Of a stretch of DNA of 64,000 nucleotides, positions 61,139 to 64,000 are shown in pieces. Made by a program: the position numbers and the translations under genes. Each line of letters begins with the position of its first letter. Position 1 is the stretch's first letter. This DNA is from Cellvibrionaceae bacterium (lineage in GTDB: Bacteria > Pseudomonadota > Gammaproteobacteria > Pseudomonadales > Cellvibrionaceae): contig PANW01000042.1 in assembly GCA_002707785.1 (NCBI GenBank), positions 153,184-217,183 of the forward strand, written 5' to 3'. The notes under the pieces were generated by a model. The model had not been told where the DNA came from, ran no database searches, and saw only the letters and a list, made by a program, of their open reading frames with translations.

Positions 61139-62147
61139 CTTTGTTTTCCTCAATCACTTCTGGCTTGGTGGACAGGTTTTGATATTTCGATCGATCAATC
61201 AATTCGGAAACCTTGAGCGCTAAGTTGCCATTGGACTGTCCTAACTCACTCCGAAACATCGGTACTTTATTGGCGGTGACAACCTGAAATTCAGGCAATT
61301 CAATTGGAACCACGTCACCAGTCTTCATTTCAACGATATCGCGCAAAGTAATTTCTTTGTGTGCCAGCTCGCACTCAAGCTCCACCTTGGCTTCCATCAC
61401 ATCATTGCGCAACGCAACAACCCAGCGATCATCAAGTTCATCGGTATCGGTTTGTAGGCCAGCATCCAGCATCTCTCGGATAGGCTCAATCATGGAATAT
61501 GGAATGGTGATGTGTAGGTCGCCACCACCACCATCCAACTCGACATGAAAAGTGCTAACCACTACCACTTCACTAGGACTGACGATATTCGCCATCGAGG
61601 GATTAACTTCTGAATTCACGTACTCAAAATCAATTGGCATAACTGCCTTCCAGGCTTCTGCCAAATCTACGAAGGCTTGATCGAGCACCATTTGCACAAC
61701 TCGCAGCTCTGTAGGGGTAAATTCACGCCCTTCGATTTTGGCGTGTCGACCGTCGCCACCAAAAAAATTGTCGACCAATTTGAACACTAGTTTGGCGTCT
61801 AAGATAATAAGAGCGGTGCCACGTAGAGGTCGAAATTTGACCATATTGAGACTGGTGGGCACATAGAGCGTGTGCACATATTCGCCGAACTTCTGGATCT
61901 GAACACCGCCCAGAGAGACATCCGCTGAACGGCGCAGCAGGTTAAACATACTTATGCGAGTATAACGAGCAAAACGCTCATTAATCATTTCCAACGTAGG
62001 CATTCGCCCACGAACTATTCGATCCTGACTGGTTAAATCATAGGATTTAACCGAACCCGGATCCTCATCGCTCTCCGTTTCGACATCGCCATCATCGACG
62101 CCGTGGAGTAACGCATCAATCTCGTCTTGTGACAGTAGATCTTGCAC
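61131..62147 (-). CDS. fliM: Flagellar motor switch protein FliM
   Basis: LLSQDEIDALLHGV N-terminal CheY-binding peptide; RMPTLEMINERFARYTRISMFNLLRRSADV. Confidence 0.97.
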   Translation of the reverse strand: MQDLLSQDEIDALLHGVDDGDVETESDEDPGSVKSYDLTSQDRIVRGRMPTLEMINERFARYTRISMFNLLRRSADVSLGGVQIQKFGEYVHTLYVPTSLNMVKFRPLRGTALIILDAKLVFKLVDNFFGGDGRHAKIEGREFTPTELRVVQMVLDQAFVDLAEAWKAVMPIDFEYVNSEVNPSMANIVSPSEVVVVSTFHVELDGGGGDLHITIPYSMIEPIREMLDAGLQTDTDELDDRWVVALRNDVMEAKVELECELAHKEITLRDIVEMKTGDVVPIELPEFQVVTANKVPMFRSELGQSNGNLALKVSELIDRSKYQNLSTKPEVIEENKDE

Positions 62148-62174
62148 TTAGCGTTCCCGCCTTGTTGTATTCGG

Positions 62175-62696
62175 TTACTGCATGACTAAATTAGTAAACA
62201 ACACCTGCTCGACACCGGGCTTGCCGATTTCTTGCTCCAGCATGCGCTGCACTTCTTCTAGAGCCATTTGTCGCAATAACTCTTTGCCTTCAGCCGTTTG
62301 CAGTTCACTGTAATCTTGGCCGCTGAACAGCATCAACAGTCCGTGCTGCAGCATTGTGCTGTGCTCTTCGATGGCGGCCACAACATCTTCCTCGCGAACC
62401 ATCAAACTGACTTCTGCTTGCAAAAAACGCTGACGACCACGCGCGTTGAAATTCACGATAATGGTGGGTTTGAGAGGGAAATAAATTGCTGGTTTTCGCA
62501 CCTCTTCGACGGACGCCGCATCAGCCTCACTGGCGGTATCCTCACCCGCAGCTCCTTCATCGCCACCCATCATCTTTAACGCAAACAGGGTCCCGCCGAC
62601 CGACAGCCCCACCAGCACCAACCCCACGACAATCATAATGATCAATTTCTTCTTGCCGCCGCCGGACTCTTCAACGCCTTCTTCGTCTTCTGCCAT
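62175..62696 (-). CDS. fliL: Flagellar basal body-associated protein FliL
   Basis: TM segment KKLIIMIVVGLVLVGLSVGGTLFAL; LLRQMALEEVQRMLEQEIGKPGVEQVLFTNLVMQ; start inferred at MAEDEEG. Confidence 0.92.
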   Translation of the reverse strand: MAEDEEGVEESGGGKKKLIIMIVVGLVLVGLSVGGTLFALKMMGGDEGAAGEDTASEADAASVEEVRKPAIYFPLKPTIIVNFNARGRQRFLQAEVSLMVREEDVVAAIEEHSTMLQHGLLMLFSGQDYSELQTAEGKELLRQMALEEVQRMLEQEIGKPGVEQVLFTNLVMQ

Positions 62697-63038
62697 GTCA
62701 AAAACCTGTCGCTCTACTCTTAAAACCAAATAGCAGCAAGAGCCGTGCCATTAGAACCAGCCGAGCGCTCGCCCCTCTTACTAACAGCAAGCCTAGCTCA
62801 ACTTTTTAACAGACAACGAATTAGATGCGGGAAGTGCTGCTTACTAGAGAAAAAAAGAGAAAAGCGGCATTGAGGAGACTCGAATACCGTTTTAGACAGG
62901 CGCGTACGTTAGAAGTGATGAGTTAAAAACGCTCGCAGGACAGATACGGACGATAATGAACCTTCTCATCGACCCTGGGAGATGAAAATCTAGACCATTG
63001 AAAACTCGGTATCGGCCACTTCACGCAACCGCACCGCG

Positions 63039-63104
63039 TAGCTCCTAGCTCGTAGCCCGTAGCTCCTAGCCCGTAGCCCGTAGCCCGTAGCCCGTAGCCC
63101 GTAA
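63039..63104. repeat. Heptanucleotide tandem repeat, consensus GTAGCCC, nine units plus GTA
   Basis: GTAGCTC CTAGCTC GTAGCCC GTAGCTC CTAGCCC GTAGCCC GTAGCCC GTAGCCC GTAGCCC GTA. Confidence 0.92.
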
Positions 63105-63117
63105 AACAGAATGATCG

Positions 63118-64000
63118 CTAAACGAACTGATCAACCAGCCCCTGAGAGACCTTAACCATCTCCGGTTCAGCACTGATTTCGTCGGAAGCCACAAAACCAT
63201 CTCCGCCGCCGCCCTCTTCACCTTGCCCTTGATGGAAAGACTGATCCGATACATCCACATCAACCAAATCCAACCCCTCCGCATCAAACATATCGCGAAG
63301 TCGATGCGCAGTTTGATCGAGCGCTTCGCGAACGACCGCATGCTGACTGGAAAAACTGACGCTGGCCTGCTCCTGATTCAAGGTAACACGCACCTGCAGC
63401 TGCCCCAGCTCAGGAGGATCCAACTGGATCTCTGCCGAAGTAATTCGCTGCGATGCCATGACGGCCACTCGTTCAGCGACGGCCGTCTGCCACTGGGGTT
63501 GACCGGCTTTTGCCTGGGTAGGCATGGAGAATTGTGCATTGCCCTGCTGTACATTCAACGGGCGCGTACCGCCGCGCTGGGATATGGCAACTAGGGGGCT
63601 GGCCTCTCGAGTAGAGCTTGCCCCCTCACCTTTTGTTCCTGCCGTGTCCTTGACGACAGAATCAACTGCACTGGCCACCGCGGCGGCCAGAGTTGTCGGT
63701 GTTTGTAACTTCGTAACTGGCGTCTGCTGTGCAGTTTGCGAAAGCGGCGCTTCGCTCAACTTCGTCGCCGTCAGTTTTGGATCTGCAGGTGGCGTTTCAG
63801 GTAACTCAAGACCTTCAGCGTCCTCTATCGATCCTGCCTGTGTCGCTGCGTTCAACAACGATGCTGAGGGGCGCAGCGACCCGTCCGGCTTTGAAACCTT
63901 GGTATCGCTGGCCTGACTCGCAACAGCAGGCGCTACTTGTGCGCCGTGTGTCGGAACAATACTCTCCACTAAATCATCCAATACGGCATCTACTGATTCC
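63118..64000 (-). CDS. fliK: Flagellar hook-length control protein FliK, 5' end outside window
   Basis: ITSAEIQLDPPELGQLQVRVTLNQEQASVSFSSQHAVVREALDQTAHRLRDMFDAEGLDLVDVDVSDQSF; frame stays open to the window edge. Confidence 0.92.
   Translation of the reverse strand, partial: ESVDAVLDDLVESIVPTHGAQVAPAVASQASDTKVSKPDGSLRPSASLLNAATQAGSIEDAEGLELPETPPADPKLTATKLSEAPLSQTAQQTPVTKLQTPTTLAAAVASAVDSVVKDTAGTKGEGASSTREASPLVAISQRGGTRPLNVQQGNAQFSMPTQAKAGQPQWQTAVAERVAVMASQRITSAEIQLDPPELGQLQVRVTLNQEQASVSFSSQHAVVREALDQTAHRLRDMFDAEGLDLVDVDVSDQSFHQGQGEEGGGGDGFVASDEISAEPEMVKVSQGLVDQFV

Noticed and set aside
63039-63104. Possible CRISPR array
   Set aside because: Units are 7 bp and contiguous with no spacers
63066-63341. 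Minus-strand ORF ending in LRATGYGLRATG
   Set aside because: The repeat peptide is only translation of the heptamer array; the frame overlaps the real fliK CDS
1-64000. tRNA, rRNA, transposase, integrase or phage genes
   Set aside because: None recognised by eye; a tRNAscan or HMM run would be needed to exclude small RNAs

Overview
Chromosomal segment of a gammaproteobacterium (the flagellar/chemotaxis/ccm gene order resembles Pseudomonas and relatives), densely coded on both strands. No tRNA, rRNA, CRISPR array, phage or transposase was recognised. Main blocks: (1) 5'-truncated rapA and a DEDD-type exonuclease. (2) A bufferin-type RiPP locus at about 3.5-6.7 kb: DUF2282 precursor (BufA-like), DUF692/MNIO enzyme (BufB-like) and DUF2063 partner (BufC-like), followed by an ECF sigma factor and a probable membrane anti-sigma factor. 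A strong hairpin separates precursor and enzyme, and a 12-bp tandem repeat lies upstream. This is the best candidate for an unusual system. (3) Metabolic genes, including a TetR / haloalkane dehalogenase / DUF2855 group. (4) ccmABCDEFG on the minus strand with no ccmH/ccmI next to it, and a divergent FliK-like plus FlhB-C-terminal-domain module. (5) Housekeeping and accessory genes: GarR-like, Hyi-like, SseA, TesB, MsrA, Ppx/GppA, NADAR, GGDEF, XRE, J-domain, CmoM, MazG-like, GIY-YIG, a frameshifted DUF599 gene, DTW/TapT and a PreP-like M16 peptidase. (6) A long minus-strand flagellar/chemotaxis block from fliK to cheW/DUF2802, interrupted between flhB and flhA by an SMP-30-like gene carrying an in-frame amber codon. 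A heptanucleotide tandem repeat lies between fliL and fliK. All product calls come from reading motifs in the translations; no database search was run.
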